From: Lysobacteraceae bacterium
Lineage (GTDB): Bacteria; Pseudomonadota; Gammaproteobacteria; Xanthomonadales; Xanthomonadaceae
Direction of reading: 5' to 3'
Assembly (NCBI GenBank): GCA_018333835.1
Contig: JAGXSL010000022.1
Span: 1-41,176 of the forward strand
DNA: 41,176 nt
The translations under genes were made by a program, and so were the position numbers. The notes under the pieces are model-generated. The model was not told where the DNA came from. It made no database searches and was given only the letters and a program-made list of their open reading frames with translations. This document shows positions 24,309-32,851 of this stretch, in pieces. Numbering within the stretch: the first letter of the stretch is position 1; the number at the start of each line of letters is the position of its first letter.

Positions 24309-24712
24309 TCGTCATCGACACCTCCGCCCTGGTGGCGATCGTGTTCGCCGAGCCCGAGCGCGACGCTTTCCTTGATGTTCTGCAAAAGCATCAGCGGGTT
24401 CTGATCAGTACGCCGACGGTGGTGGAAACCCGTCTGGTCGTCCATGGGCGGCGCGGGCAGCGCGCGGTGGTGCTGCTGGACGATCTGCTGCGGCTGCCGC
24501 CGTTCGAGCTGGTAGCGCCCGATGCGGAGCAAGCCATCGCCGCGTACTCGGCGTTTGTCGCTTACGGCCAAGGCAGCGGCCACCCGGCCTCGCTCAACTA
24601 CGGCGATCTGTTCAGTTACGCACTCGCCAAAGTCCGCGGCCTGCCGCTGCTGTTCAAGGGCGATGGCTTTGCGTCAACGGACATCGAGTCGGCTCTGGAA
24701 GATCGCCCATGA
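24305..24712 (+). CDS. VapC PIN toxin (TA module 4)
   Basis: IVIDTSALVAIVFAEPERDAF, TPTVVETRLVV, GHPASLNYGDLFSYALAKVRGLPLLFKGDGF; GTG start. Confidence 0.9.
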   Translation: MIVIDTSALVAIVFAEPERDAFLDVLQKHQRVLISTPTVVETRLVVHGRRGQRAVVLLDDLLRLPPFELVAPDAEQAIAAYSAFVAYGQGSGHPASLNYGDLFSYALAKVRGLPLLFKGDGFASTDIESALEDRP

Positions 24713-24791
24713 ACCTCATCCGCGAACTCCAGCGCCGCAGCGCCATCCACGGCGCCGGATTGACGCCGCCACCCCCGAATCCTATTCTTAC

Positions 24792-24806
24792 CTTCGTCTT
24801 ACGAAG
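24792..24806. promoter_or_regulatory. Inverted repeat CTTCGT-CTT-ACGAAG upstream of TA module 5 (candidate operator)
   Basis: Perfect 6-bp arms, 3-nt spacer, 9 nt before ATG 24816; TATTCT upstream could be a -10. Confidence 0.5.
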
Positions 24807-24815
24807 AGCCGCGCC

Positions 24816-25079
24816 ATGGAAACCACCCGACTGTCGAGCAAGGGGCAGGTGATCATCCCGAAGTCGGTGCGCAGCGCACATGGCTGGGAAGCCGGGCTCG
24901 ACTTCCAGATCATCGACACCGGCGACGGCATCCTGCTGCGCCCCAAGGCGCCGTTCGAACCGACCGCACTCGCTGACGTGGCGGGCCTGTTCAAGACCAA
25001 GGTGCCTGCGCGCAGCGATGCGGAGATCAAGGCGGCGGTGGACGGCGCGATCAAGAAGACGTGGCGTGGTCGCGGTTGA
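24816..25079 (+). CDS. AbrB/MazE-type antitoxin (TA module 5)
   Basis: METTRLSSKGQVIIPKSVRSAHGWEAGLDFQIIDTGDGILLRPK. Confidence 0.9.
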   Translation: METTRLSSKGQVIIPKSVRSAHGWEAGLDFQIIDTGDGILLRPKAPFEPTALADVAGLFKTKVPARSDAEIKAAVDGAIKKTWRGRG

Positions 25080-25455
25080 TACGAACGTGGTCGTGCGCCT
25101 GCTGACGGCGGATAACGCCGCGCAGTACAAGGCCAGCGTCGCGCTGTTCTCCACCGAGACGATCTTCATCCCGTTGACCGTGCTGCTGGAGACGGAATGG
25201 GTGCTGCGGGTGGCCTACGAGCGAACGGCCGCCGAGGTGTGCGAAGCGCTCCGCCGCGTACTCGGCCTGCCGAACGTCGACGTTGCCGACGCCCAGCGCG
25301 TCGCGCAGGCCATCGCGTGGCACGAGCGTGGCCTTGATTTCGCCGATGCGCTTCATCTCGCCTTGAGCCAAGGCCACGAGACGCTCAAGACCTTCGACAC
25401 CGCGTTCGTGCGCCAGGCCAAAGGCCTGGGCGAGTGCCAGGTGGAGAAGCCGTGA
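25066..25455 (+). CDS. VapC PIN toxin (TA module 5)
   Basis: GTG start at 25066 gives VVAVDTNVVVRLLTADNAAQ, LTVLLETEWVLRVAY, LDFADALHLALSQGHETLKTFDTAF. Confidence 0.88.
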   Translation: MVAVDTNVVVRLLTADNAAQYKASVALFSTETIFIPLTVLLETEWVLRVAYERTAAEVCEALRRVLGLPNVDVADAQRVAQAIAWHERGLDFADALHLALSQGHETLKTFDTAFVRQAKGLGECQVEKP

Positions 25456-25593
25456 CCGTCGCTCGCCAACCCGGAAAGGTGCAAGCACCATGAGCGACGA
25501 CGTCGGAACCGACCCGCCCCGCCACACCCGGGCGGATCGGCGGCGGTGCATACTCACGGCTCCACCCCCTCCAGATCGCCCGGAGAACCCCCG

Positions 25594-26883
25594 ATGACGC
25601 CCCGCCTCGGCCTGCTCGCGCTTCCGCTGGTCCTCGCCCTGCCCGCCCACGCCGCCCCCACCGCCCTGCGCTGCGGCGACCTGTTCGACGCCGCCAGCGG
25701 CCGGCTGCTCGGCCCGAGCACCGTCGTCGTCGAGGGCGAGCGGGTTCAAGCAGTGCACCGCGGCACGGTCGAGGTCCCCGGTGCCAGCGTCATCGACCTG
25801 GCCGGCCACACCTGCTCGCCGGGCTGGATCGACCTGCACGTGCACGTCGGCCAGCAGTCGAACCCGCAGAGCTACTCGGAAGGCTTCCGCCTCGACGAGG
25901 TCGACTTCGCCCTGCGCGCCACGCAGTACGTCCGCCGCACCGTGGAGGCCGGCTTCACCACGGTGCGCGACATGGGCGGCACCCTCGCCCCCAACCTGCG
26001 CGACGCCATCAACGCCGGCACCATCCCCGGCCCGCGCATCATCGCCGCCGGCAAATCGATCGCCACCACCGGCGGCCACGGCGACCCGACCAACGGCCTG
26101 AACCGGCGCTTCTCGGCCCTGGTCGGCACGCCGGGCCCCACCGAGGGGGTCATCAACGGCGTCGACGACGCCCGCCAGGCGGTGCGGCAGCGCTACAAGG
26201 AAGGCTCCGACACCATCAAGATCACCGCCACCGGCGGGGTGCTGAGCTACGCCCGCAGCCCCGACGGCCCACAGTTCACCATCGAGGAGATCCGCGCGGT
26301 GGTCGAGACCGCCCGCGACTACGGTTTCACCGTGGCCGCCCATGCCCACGGCGACGAGGGCATCCGCCGCGCCATCGAGGGCGGCGTGCTCAGCATCGAG
26401 CACGGCACCTTCATGAGCGAGCGCACCATGCGGCTGATGAAGGAGCGTGGGGTCTGGTGGGTGCCGACCCTGAGCGCCGGCCGCTTCGTCGGCGAGAAGG
26501 CGGAGGTGCCGGGCTACTTCCCCGAGATCATCCGGCCCAAGGCACGCGCGGTGGCGCGGCAGATGGCGGAGACCTTCCGCCGCGGCCATGCCTTCGGCGT
26601 GCCGATCGCCTTCGGCACCGACGCCGGCGTCAGCCCGCACGGCGACAATGCCCGCGAGTTCGAGTTCATGGTCGAGGGCGGGATGAGCCCGGCCGCCGCC
26701 CTGCAGGCGGCCACGCTCAACGCCGCCAAGGTGCTGGGCAGCACCGAGCTCGGCCAGCTGGCACCCGGCTTCCGCGCCGACGTGGTGGCGGTGCCCGGCA
26801 ACCCGCTCGCCGACATCGGCCTGACCCGCCGGGTGGCCTTCGTGATGAAGGACGGTGCCGTGGTGCGGCCGCTGGCGCCCTGA
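25594..26883 (+). CDS. Secreted metal-dependent amidohydrolase (imidazolonepropionase/Xaa-Pro dipeptidase-like)
   Basis: Signal peptide; GWIDLHVHVG, TVRDMGG, DTIKITATGGVLSYARSPDGPQFTIEEI, VAAHAHGDEGIRRAIEGGVLSIEHGTF, FGTDAG. Confidence 0.9.
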   Translation: MTPRLGLLALPLVLALPAHAAPTALRCGDLFDAASGRLLGPSTVVVEGERVQAVHRGTVEVPGASVIDLAGHTCSPGWIDLHVHVGQQSNPQSYSEGFRLDEVDFALRATQYVRRTVEAGFTTVRDMGGTLAPNLRDAINAGTIPGPRIIAAGKSIATTGGHGDPTNGLNRRFSALVGTPGPTEGVINGVDDARQAVRQRYKEGSDTIKITATGGVLSYARSPDGPQFTIEEIRAVVETARDYGFTVAAHAHGDEGIRRAIEGGVLSIEHGTFMSERTMRLMKERGVWWVPTLSAGRFVGEKAEVPGYFPEIIRPKARAVARQMAETFRRGHAFGVPIAFGTDAGVSPHGDNAREFEFMVEGGMSPAAALQAATLNAAKVLGSTELGQLAPGFRADVVAVPGNPLADIGLTRRVAFVMKDGAVVRPLAP

Positions 26884-26901
26884 ATCGACGAGCTCCCGAT
26901 C

Positions 26902-27813
26902 GTGATCCGCCTCGATGCCCTGAACCGCACGGCACCCGCCCCGGCCGCCGCCGGGGCCACCCCGCCCCATGTCTTCGACGCCACGCTGGAACGCTTCGAG
27001 CAGGAGGTGCTGCTGGCCTCGCGCGAGGTGCCGGTGCTGGTCGATTTCTGGGCCACCTGGTGCGGGCCCTGCAAGGCGCTGACCCCGCTGCTGGAAAAAC
27101 TCGCGGCCGGGTACCACGGTGCCTTCCGGCTGGCCAAGGTCGACGTCGACCGCGAGCAGCAACTCGCCGGCTACTTCCAGATCCGTTCCGTGCCGACCCT
27201 CGTGCTGGTCAAGGACGGCCAGATCGTCGATGGCTTCCCCGGCGCCCTGCCGGAAGGGCAGCTCCGGCAGTTCCTCGCCCGCCACGGCATCGTTCCGGCC
27301 GAGCCCGCCCCCGCGGAAGCGGCCACCGCAACCGCGCCGCCCGACCCGGAAGCCGAGGTCATCCGGCTGCGCCAAGCCGTCGCCCAAGCGCCCGGCGACG
27401 ATGCACTCAAGCTCGACCTCGTTCTGGCCCTGCTGAAAGTGGGTGCCGCGAAGGAGGCCGAGGCCCTGCTCGACGCCCTGCCCGCCAACCTCGCCACCGA
27501 TGAGCGCGCGAGCAAGGCCCGCGCCCTGCTCGGCTTCGCCGCCCTGCTGAAGGACGCGCCGCCGGCCCCGGTGCTGGAACAGGCCATCGCCGCCGACCCC
27601 GGCGACCTCCGCGCCCGCCACCTGCTGGGGGCGCGCCACCTCGTCGAGGGTGCCTCCGAGGCTGGTCTTGAGCAGTTCCTCGAAATGCTGCGCCGCGACC
27701 GCGGCTACGCCGACGGCCTGCCGAAGAAGGCCCTGCTCGACGCCTTCCGGGTGGTCGAGGACGCGGACCTGATCGGCGCTTACCGCCGCAAGATGGCCTC
27801 GCTGCTGTTCTGA
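26902..27813 (+). CDS. Thioredoxin-TPR protein, CnoX/YbbN-like
   Basis: GTG start; VLVDFWATWCGPCKALTPLLEKLA (Trx WCGPC), then ~150-aa TPR-like region ending DLIGAYRRKMASLLF. Confidence 0.9.
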   Translation: MIRLDALNRTAPAPAAAGATPPHVFDATLERFEQEVLLASREVPVLVDFWATWCGPCKALTPLLEKLAAGYHGAFRLAKVDVDREQQLAGYFQIRSVPTLVLVKDGQIVDGFPGALPEGQLRQFLARHGIVPAEPAPAEAATATAPPDPEAEVIRLRQAVAQAPGDDALKLDLVLALLKVGAAKEAEALLDALPANLATDERASKARALLGFAALLKDAPPAPVLEQAIAADPGDLRARHLLGARHLVEGASEAGLEQFLEMLRRDRGYADGLPKKALLDAFRVVEDADLIGAYRRKMASLLF

Positions 27814-27819
27814 CGAAAA

Positions 27820-27837
27820 CCATACGCATGCGTATGG
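27820..27837. promoter_or_regulatory. 18-bp perfect palindrome (candidate transcription-factor operator)
   Basis: CCATACGCATGCGTATGG, in the 56-bp gap between the CnoX-like gene and the DUF4442 gene. Confidence 0.55.
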
Positions 27838-27869
27838 CATGATGGCGGGCCCTGGTTCCGCCATCCGCC

Positions 27870-28331
27870 ATGTCTCCCCGACTGCTCCGCCACCTGCTCA
27901 ATTTCTGGCCGCCCTTCCTCGCGAGCGGCATCCACGTCGTCCACCTCGGCCGCGACTGGCGCAGCGCCGAGGTGGAACTGCGGATGCGCCCCTGGAACCG
28001 CAACTACGTCGGCACCCACTTCGGCGGCTCGCTGTTCGCGATGACCGACCCGTTCTGGATGATCCTGGTGATGCGGGCGCTGGGCCCGGACTACGTGGTC
28101 TGGGACAAGGCAGGCGAGATCGAGTTCGCGAAGCCCGGCCGCGGCACGGTGCACTGCCGCTTCGACCTCGACGAGGCGGTGCTGGACGGACTGCGCGCCG
28201 CCGCCGCCGACGGCAGCCGGGTGTTGCGCTGGTTCGACTGCCCGGTGCGGGACGCCTCCGGCGAGGTGGTGGCGCGGGTGCGCAAGCAGCTCTACGTGCG
28301 CCTGAAGCCACGCGCCCGCCCGGCGGCCTGA
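27870..28331 (+). CDS. DUF4442 / YiiD_C-like hot-dog thioesterase-family protein
   Basis: MRPWNRNYVGTHFGGSLFAMTDPFWMILVMRALGPDYVVWDKAGEIEFAKPGRGTVHCRF. Confidence 0.85.
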   Translation: MSPRLLRHLLNFWPPFLASGIHVVHLGRDWRSAEVELRMRPWNRNYVGTHFGGSLFAMTDPFWMILVMRALGPDYVVWDKAGEIEFAKPGRGTVHCRFDLDEAVLDGLRAAAADGSRVLRWFDCPVRDASGEVVARVRKQLYVRLKPRARPAA

Positions 28332-28437
28332 GCCGGCGCTGGCTGGCGGCCGGCTGAAGCGCCGTCCGGCAAGGCTGGACAGGCGCGGTCGCCCGGCCCA
28401 AGCTGGCGACCTTTCCCGCTGCTCCGCCGCGCCACCC

Positions 28438-30852
28438 ATGGCCATCCTGCGCTTCACGCCGTCGCCCGACGAGGAGCTGTCGCCGGAGGAACTCTCGGCC
28501 TACCTCACCTCGATGATGCCGGAGATCCCCGGCTACCGGGTCATGCGGCGCATCGGCAAGGGCGGCATGAGCTTCGTCTACCTCGCGCTGCAGGAATCGC
28601 TGGACCGCCAGGTCGCCATCAAGATCACCGCGCCGGAGATCCTCCGCGACGAGGTCAGCAAGCAGCGTTTCGAGCAGGAGGCGCGCACCATCGCCAAGCT
28701 CGAGCATCCCTGCATCGTCGGCATCTACGAGGTCGGCCGCTCGCCGCAGGGCTTGATGTACTACGTCATGCCCTACCTCGCCAAGGGCCACCTCGGGCAG
28801 CGCGACCTGCGCAACGACGAGGCGCGCATCCTCGCCGTGCTGCGCTCGCTGCTGTCGGCGCTCGGCTACGCCCACACCCGCGGCATCGTCCACCGCGACG
28901 TCAAGGCCGAGAACGTGCTGTTCGACAACGCCGACCGGCCGGTGCTGGCCGATTTCGGCATCGCCCTGCCGTTCCGCAGTTCGGCCCGCATCACCAGCGT
29001 CGGCTTCGCGGTCGGCAGCGCCGCCTACATGGCGCCGGAGCAGGCCCGCGGCGACAACGTCGACGGCCGCGCCGACCTCTACGCGGTCGGCGTGCTGGCC
29101 TACGAGATGCTGACCGGCCGCCTGCCCTTCCAGGGCAACGACGCGCTGGCGCTGGCGGTGATGCACGCCCACGATCCGATCCCGCCGCTGCCGGTGGAGC
29201 GCCGGCACTGGCAGCCGCTGCTGTCGATCGCGATGGCGAAATCGCGCGACCAGCGCTTCCGCAACGCCGAGCAGATGCTGAGCGCGCTCGACGAACTCGA
29301 GCGCAAGCTCCAGGGCCGCCCTTCGCTGCCGCTGCCCGCCACCCCGGGCGGTGTGGCGGCCGGCACCACGCCGCTCCCCGTCGCCGATCCGCGGGCCGAC
29401 ACCGCGATCGCCCCGGCGACCCCCTCCGCGCCGGCCGCGGACGCGATGCCGGAAGCCGCGCGGACGCCGTGGCGGGCCTGGCCTTGGGTGGCGGCCGGCG
29501 CGCTGGCGCTGGGGCTCGCCGGGGGCGTCTGGTGGCTGTTCCCGGACCCCACCGCCGACGGTCGCGCCACGGTGGCGCTGGACCCGATCCTGCCGCAGCC
29601 CGATGCGCCCACCGTCGCCGACCCGATCGGCGCGGTGGTGGCGGCGATCGGTGCCGCCGCGGTCGAACCGGAGGGAGCCCGAGCTCCCGTTGCGGAGCCG
29701 TCCGTGGCCGGAACGGCCGGCGAGGCGGCCGGCACGCTCGGCTTCCAATCCCAGGCCCTGCCCTACGACCCGCGCCTGCCGGCGGCGCGTGAACTCGCGG
29801 CCGCCGAACGGCAGATCGCCCGCCTGCGGCTCAGCCTGCCGCCCGGCGACAATGCCCTCGACTCGCTGCGCGCCGCGCGCGCGCTGGCCCCGCGCGACCC
29901 CGCGCTGGCGCGCTTGGAGGACGCCCTGCTGGCGGCCTTCGCCGGCCAGTTCGAGCGCCTCGCGGCGGAAGGCCAGCACGAAGCCGCCGGTGCCGCTTGG
30001 CAACGCCTTGCCGCCTACGCCGACAGCGCCGGCCTGCGCACGCGGCCGGGTTGGACGGCGCTGGTGGCCGCCCGCGAAGCCGGAGTCCGCGACGCACTGG
30101 CAGAGGCGGCCCGCGGCCGCGATGCCGATCTGCTGGCCGCCGCCGAGGCCGACATCGCCCGCTTCGGCCTCGACCCGGCCACCTTCGCCGCCCCCTTGCG
30201 CGCCGCCCGCCTCGCCCTGCTGCCGGCCCCCGGCGCCCGCTTGGCCGGCCGTGGCCCGGCGATGCGGCTGGTGGTCGCGCCCACCGAAACCCGCAGCGGC
30301 TGGGCGGCGATGGAAACCGAGGTCACCCGCGCCGACTACGCCGCCTTCGCGGCGGCTACCGGCCGCGCCGAATCGCGCTGCCGCGGCGGCTTCCTCGATC
30401 GTCGCAGCTGGCGGTCGCCGGGCTTCGCCCAGGGCGCCGACGAACCGGTGGTCTGCGTCACCGCCGCCGACGCCGAGGCCTTCGCGCAATGGCACGGCCA
30501 ACGCTACGGCCACCGCTACCGCCTGCCCGATGCCACGCAGTGGCAGGCCATGGCCCGCGGCGCGCCCCGGGATTGCGCCGGCACCCGGCTCGACTGCGAC
30601 CGCCGCCCCGGCACCGTCCGCGCCGGCGCCGGGCAGGCCTCGCCGCTCGGCCTGCGCGACGTCGGCGGCAATGTCCGCGAATGGCTGGCCGGTGGCCGCG
30701 AGGCCGGCGGCGGCGGCTGGCGCACGCTGCCCGGCAGCCTGCCGGAAGCGGTGCAGACGGTCGCCGACCCGCGCGGCCAGGACGACCTCGGCTTCCGCCT
30801 CGTCCGCGAAGTCCCCCTCGACGAACTGCTGGCGGCAAGGAGCCGCGACTGA
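28438..30852 (+). CDS. Membrane Ser/Thr protein kinase with C-terminal FGE-sulfatase (SUMF1-like) domain
   Basis: GKGGMSFVYLALQESLDRQVAIKI, IVHRDVKAENVLFD, LADFGIALPF, YMAPEQARG; single TM WPWVAAGALALGLAGGVWWLF; C-term METEVTRADYAAFAAATG...YRLPDATQWQAMARG...GLRDVGGNVREWLAGG...DDLGFRLVRE. Confidence 0.92.
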   Translation: MAILRFTPSPDEELSPEELSAYLTSMMPEIPGYRVMRRIGKGGMSFVYLALQESLDRQVAIKITAPEILRDEVSKQRFEQEARTIAKLEHPCIVGIYEVGRSPQGLMYYVMPYLAKGHLGQRDLRNDEARILAVLRSLLSALGYAHTRGIVHRDVKAENVLFDNADRPVLADFGIALPFRSSARITSVGFAVGSAAYMAPEQARGDNVDGRADLYAVGVLAYEMLTGRLPFQGNDALALAVMHAHDPIPPLPVERRHWQPLLSIAMAKSRDQRFRNAEQMLSALDELERKLQGRPSLPLPATPGGVAAGTTPLPVADPRADTAIAPATPSAPAADAMPEAARTPWRAWPWVAAGALALGLAGGVWWLFPDPTADGRATVALDPILPQPDAPTVADPIGAVVAAIGAAAVEPEGARAPVAEPSVAGTAGEAAGTLGFQSQALPYDPRLPAARELAAAERQIARLRLSLPPGDNALDSLRAARALAPRDPALARLEDALLAAFAGQFERLAAEGQHEAAGAAWQRLAAYADSAGLRTRPGWTALVAAREAGVRDALAEAARGRDADLLAAAEADIARFGLDPATFAAPLRAARLALLPAPGARLAGRGPAMRLVVAPTETRSGWAAMETEVTRADYAAFAAATGRAESRCRGGFLDRRSWRSPGFAQGADEPVVCVTAADAEAFAQWHGQRYGHRYRLPDATQWQAMARGAPRDCAGTRLDCDRRPGTVRAGAGQASPLGLRDVGGNVREWLAGGREAGGGGWRTLPGSLPEAVQTVADPRGQDDLGFRLVREVPLDELLAARSRD

Positions 30853-31526
30853 TGCGCAAACTGCGACGCTGGTTCATCGCCGGCCTGCTCACCCTGTTCC
30901 CGCTCTGGCTCGCCTGGCTGGTGGTGAGCGTGCTGTTCGGGCTGTTCTCCGACCTCTCCCGGCCCTGGGTCGAGCCGCTGCTCGACGGCCTCGCCGGGCG
31001 CTACCCGGAGACCTTCGGCTGGGCCGGCCACAGCGCCGCGATGGCGGTGTTCGGGCTGGTCGGCACCTTCGCCATCATCATCGCCGTCGGCGCGCTGGTG
31101 CGGCGGGTGGTCGGCCAGAACCTGCTCACCATGATCGAGAACCTGATCGCCCGGGTGCCGCTCGTCAACATCGTCTACTCCAGCGCGCGCAAGCTGCTCG
31201 ACCTGCTCCAGCAACCGCCCGGCAAGGCCCAGCGGGTGGTGCTGATCGAGTTCCCGCACCGCGACATGAAGGCGGTGGGCTTCGTCACCCGCGTCCTGCG
31301 CGAGGAAGGCAGCGACCGCGAACTGGCGGCGGTCTACGTGCCGACCACGCCCAACCCGACCTCGGGTTACCTCGAGGTGGTGCCGGTCGAACGGCTGGTG
31401 CCGACCGACTGGACCGTCGACGAGGCCATGGCCTTCATCATCTCTGGCGGCGCGGTGGCCCCGGCCTCGATGCCGTTCGAGTTGGCGCGGCGCACGGAAG
31501 GCAGGCCCTCGTCCGATCCGCCATGA
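30852..31526 (+). CDS. DUF502 family membrane protein
   Basis: RRWFIAGLLTLFPLWLAWLVVSVLFGLF, VPLVNIVYSSARKLLDLL, VYVPTTPNPTSGYLEVVPVERLVPTDWTVDEAMAFIISGG. Confidence 0.92.
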   Translation: MRKLRRWFIAGLLTLFPLWLAWLVVSVLFGLFSDLSRPWVEPLLDGLAGRYPETFGWAGHSAAMAVFGLVGTFAIIIAVGALVRRVVGQNLLTMIENLIARVPLVNIVYSSARKLLDLLQQPPGKAQRVVLIEFPHRDMKAVGFVTRVLREEGSDRELAAVYVPTTPNPTSGYLEVVPVERLVPTDWTVDEAMAFIISGGAVAPASMPFELARRTEGRPSSDPP

Positions 31527-32080
31527 GGCGGCGGGGGCCGCCGGCCGAACCGGAAGACCGCCCCTGGTCCCGGCGCGGCGTGCTGGTCGGCCTGCTGGTC
31601 GCGTTGGCGCTCGGCGTGTGGTTGCGCGACCTGCCGGCCCTGCTGCGTCCGCCGCCGGTGGAAACGGCGGCGCTGGAGCGGCCGCGCCTCGACGCGACCG
31701 GCGCCCCGCGCCGGCTCGACGAGTGGGTCGGCCGGCCGGTGCTGGTGGCCTACGGAGCCCAATGGTGCCGCGACTGCCCGGCGCTGGTGGCGGCGGCCGA
31801 GGCCGCAGGCCGCGACACCGCCGCGGACCTCGTGGTGTTGCACATGCTGACCAGCGCCGAGGCGGGCTACGGCCACCCGCCCCGGGCCGCCGACGCGGCG
31901 GCCTGGGCGGAACGCTTCGGGCTGCCGGCGGAGCGGGTCTGGGCCGCCGACTTGAGCGCCAAGCCCTTGCCGGCCTGGACCCTGTTCGACGCCGAGGGCC
32001 GGGTGCTGGCCGAGCAGCACGGCCCGGTCGACCCGGCGCGGCTGGCCGCGGCGCTCGCCCGCCTGCCGGCCCCGCCCTGA
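31523..32080 (+). CDS. Membrane-anchored thioredoxin-like protein
   Basis: N-terminal TM (RRGVLVGLLVALALGVWL); GRPVLVAYGAQWCRDCPALVAAAEAAG (CxxC). Confidence 0.75.
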   Translation: MRRRGPPAEPEDRPWSRRGVLVGLLVALALGVWLRDLPALLRPPPVETAALERPRLDATGAPRRLDEWVGRPVLVAYGAQWCRDCPALVAAAEAAGRDTAADLVVLHMLTSAEAGYGHPPRAADAAAWAERFGLPAERVWAADLSAKPLPAWTLFDAEGRVLAEQHGPVDPARLAAALARLPAPP

Positions 32081-32082
32081 GT

Positions 32083-32565
32083 TCAGTGGGGGTGCCCGCC
32101 CGGCCCGTGGACGTGGCCGTGCAGCACCTCCTCGACCGAGGCCTCGCGGACCTCGACGATCTCGATGTCGAAGTGCAGCGGCATGCCGGCCAGCGGGTGG
32201 TTGGCGTCGATGGTGACGCTGTCGGCCTCGACGCGGGCCACCACCACGGTGATCGGCCCCATCGGCCCCTGCGCCTCGAACTGCATGCCCGGCGCCAACT
32301 CGGCATCGGCCGGGAAGGCGGCGCGCGGCACGGCCTGCATCATCTCGGGGTTGTGCTCGCCATAGCCCTCGGCGGCCGGCACCACGACCTGGAAGCGGTC
32401 GCCGGCCACGCGGCCGGCCATGGCCTTCTCCAGGCCGGGGACGATCTGGCCGGCGCCGTGCAGATAGGGCAGCGGCTCGCGGCCGCGCGAGTCGTCGATG
32501 ACCTGGCCCTCGGGGCTGGTCAGGGTGTAGTGGAAGGAAGCGACGGTGCGCTCGGCGATCTGCAT
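32083..32565 (-). CDS. slyD: FKBP-type peptidyl-prolyl cis-trans isomerase, SlyD-like
   Basis: FHYTLTSPEGQVIDDSRGREPLPYLHGAGQIVPGLEKAMAGRVAGDRFQVVVPAAEGYGEH; HANHPLAGMPLHFDIEIVEVR-type region and His-rich C terminus. Confidence 0.9.
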   Translation of the reverse strand: MQIAERTVASFHYTLTSPEGQVIDDSRGREPLPYLHGAGQIVPGLEKAMAGRVAGDRFQVVVPAAEGYGEHNPEMMQAVPRAAFPADAELAPGMQFEAQGPMGPITVVVARVEADSVTIDANHPLAGMPLHFDIEIVEVREASVEEVLHGHVHGPGGHPH

Positions 32566-32582
32566 CGAATTCTCCTCGGTCG

Positions 32583-32614
32583 AAAAAGAAAAACCCCGGG
32601 CTTTCGGCCCGGGG
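32583..32614 (-). terminator. Rho-independent terminator for the csp gene
   Basis: On minus strand: CCCCGGGC-CGAAA-GCCCGGGG followed by TTTTTCTTTTT; lies downstream of csp (32642). Confidence 0.9.
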
Positions 32615-32641
32615 TTCTCCACGCGTGGACGTGCTCTGGCC

Positions 32642-32851
32642 TCAGAGCGCCTGGACGGCGTCGGCCTGCAGGCCCTTCGGGCCCTTGACGACGGTGAAGC
32701 TGACCTTCTGGCCTTCCTTCAGCGTCTTGAAGCCGGCGCCCTGGATCGAGCGGAAGTGGACGAAGAGGTCCTCCCCGCCGTCGCGCGAAATGAAGCCGAA
32801 GCCCTTGGCGTCGTTGAACCACTTGACGGTTCCGGTCTGACGATCGGACAT
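32642..32851 (-). CDS. Cold shock protein, CspA family
   Basis: [32 protein letters not shown] (RNP1/RNP2 of CSD). Confidence 0.97.
   Translation of the reverse strand: MSDRQTGTVKWFNDAKGFGFISRDGGEDLFVHFRSIQGAGFKTLKEGQKVSFTVVKGPKGLQADAVQAL

Noticed and set aside
25051-27864. 937-aa minus-strand ORF opposite the amidohydrolase and CnoX-like genes
   Set aside because: Shadow frame, with no domain-like motifs.
27898-30513. 871-aa minus-strand ORF opposite the kinase gene
   Set aside because: Shadow frame; kinase motifs on the plus strand are clear.
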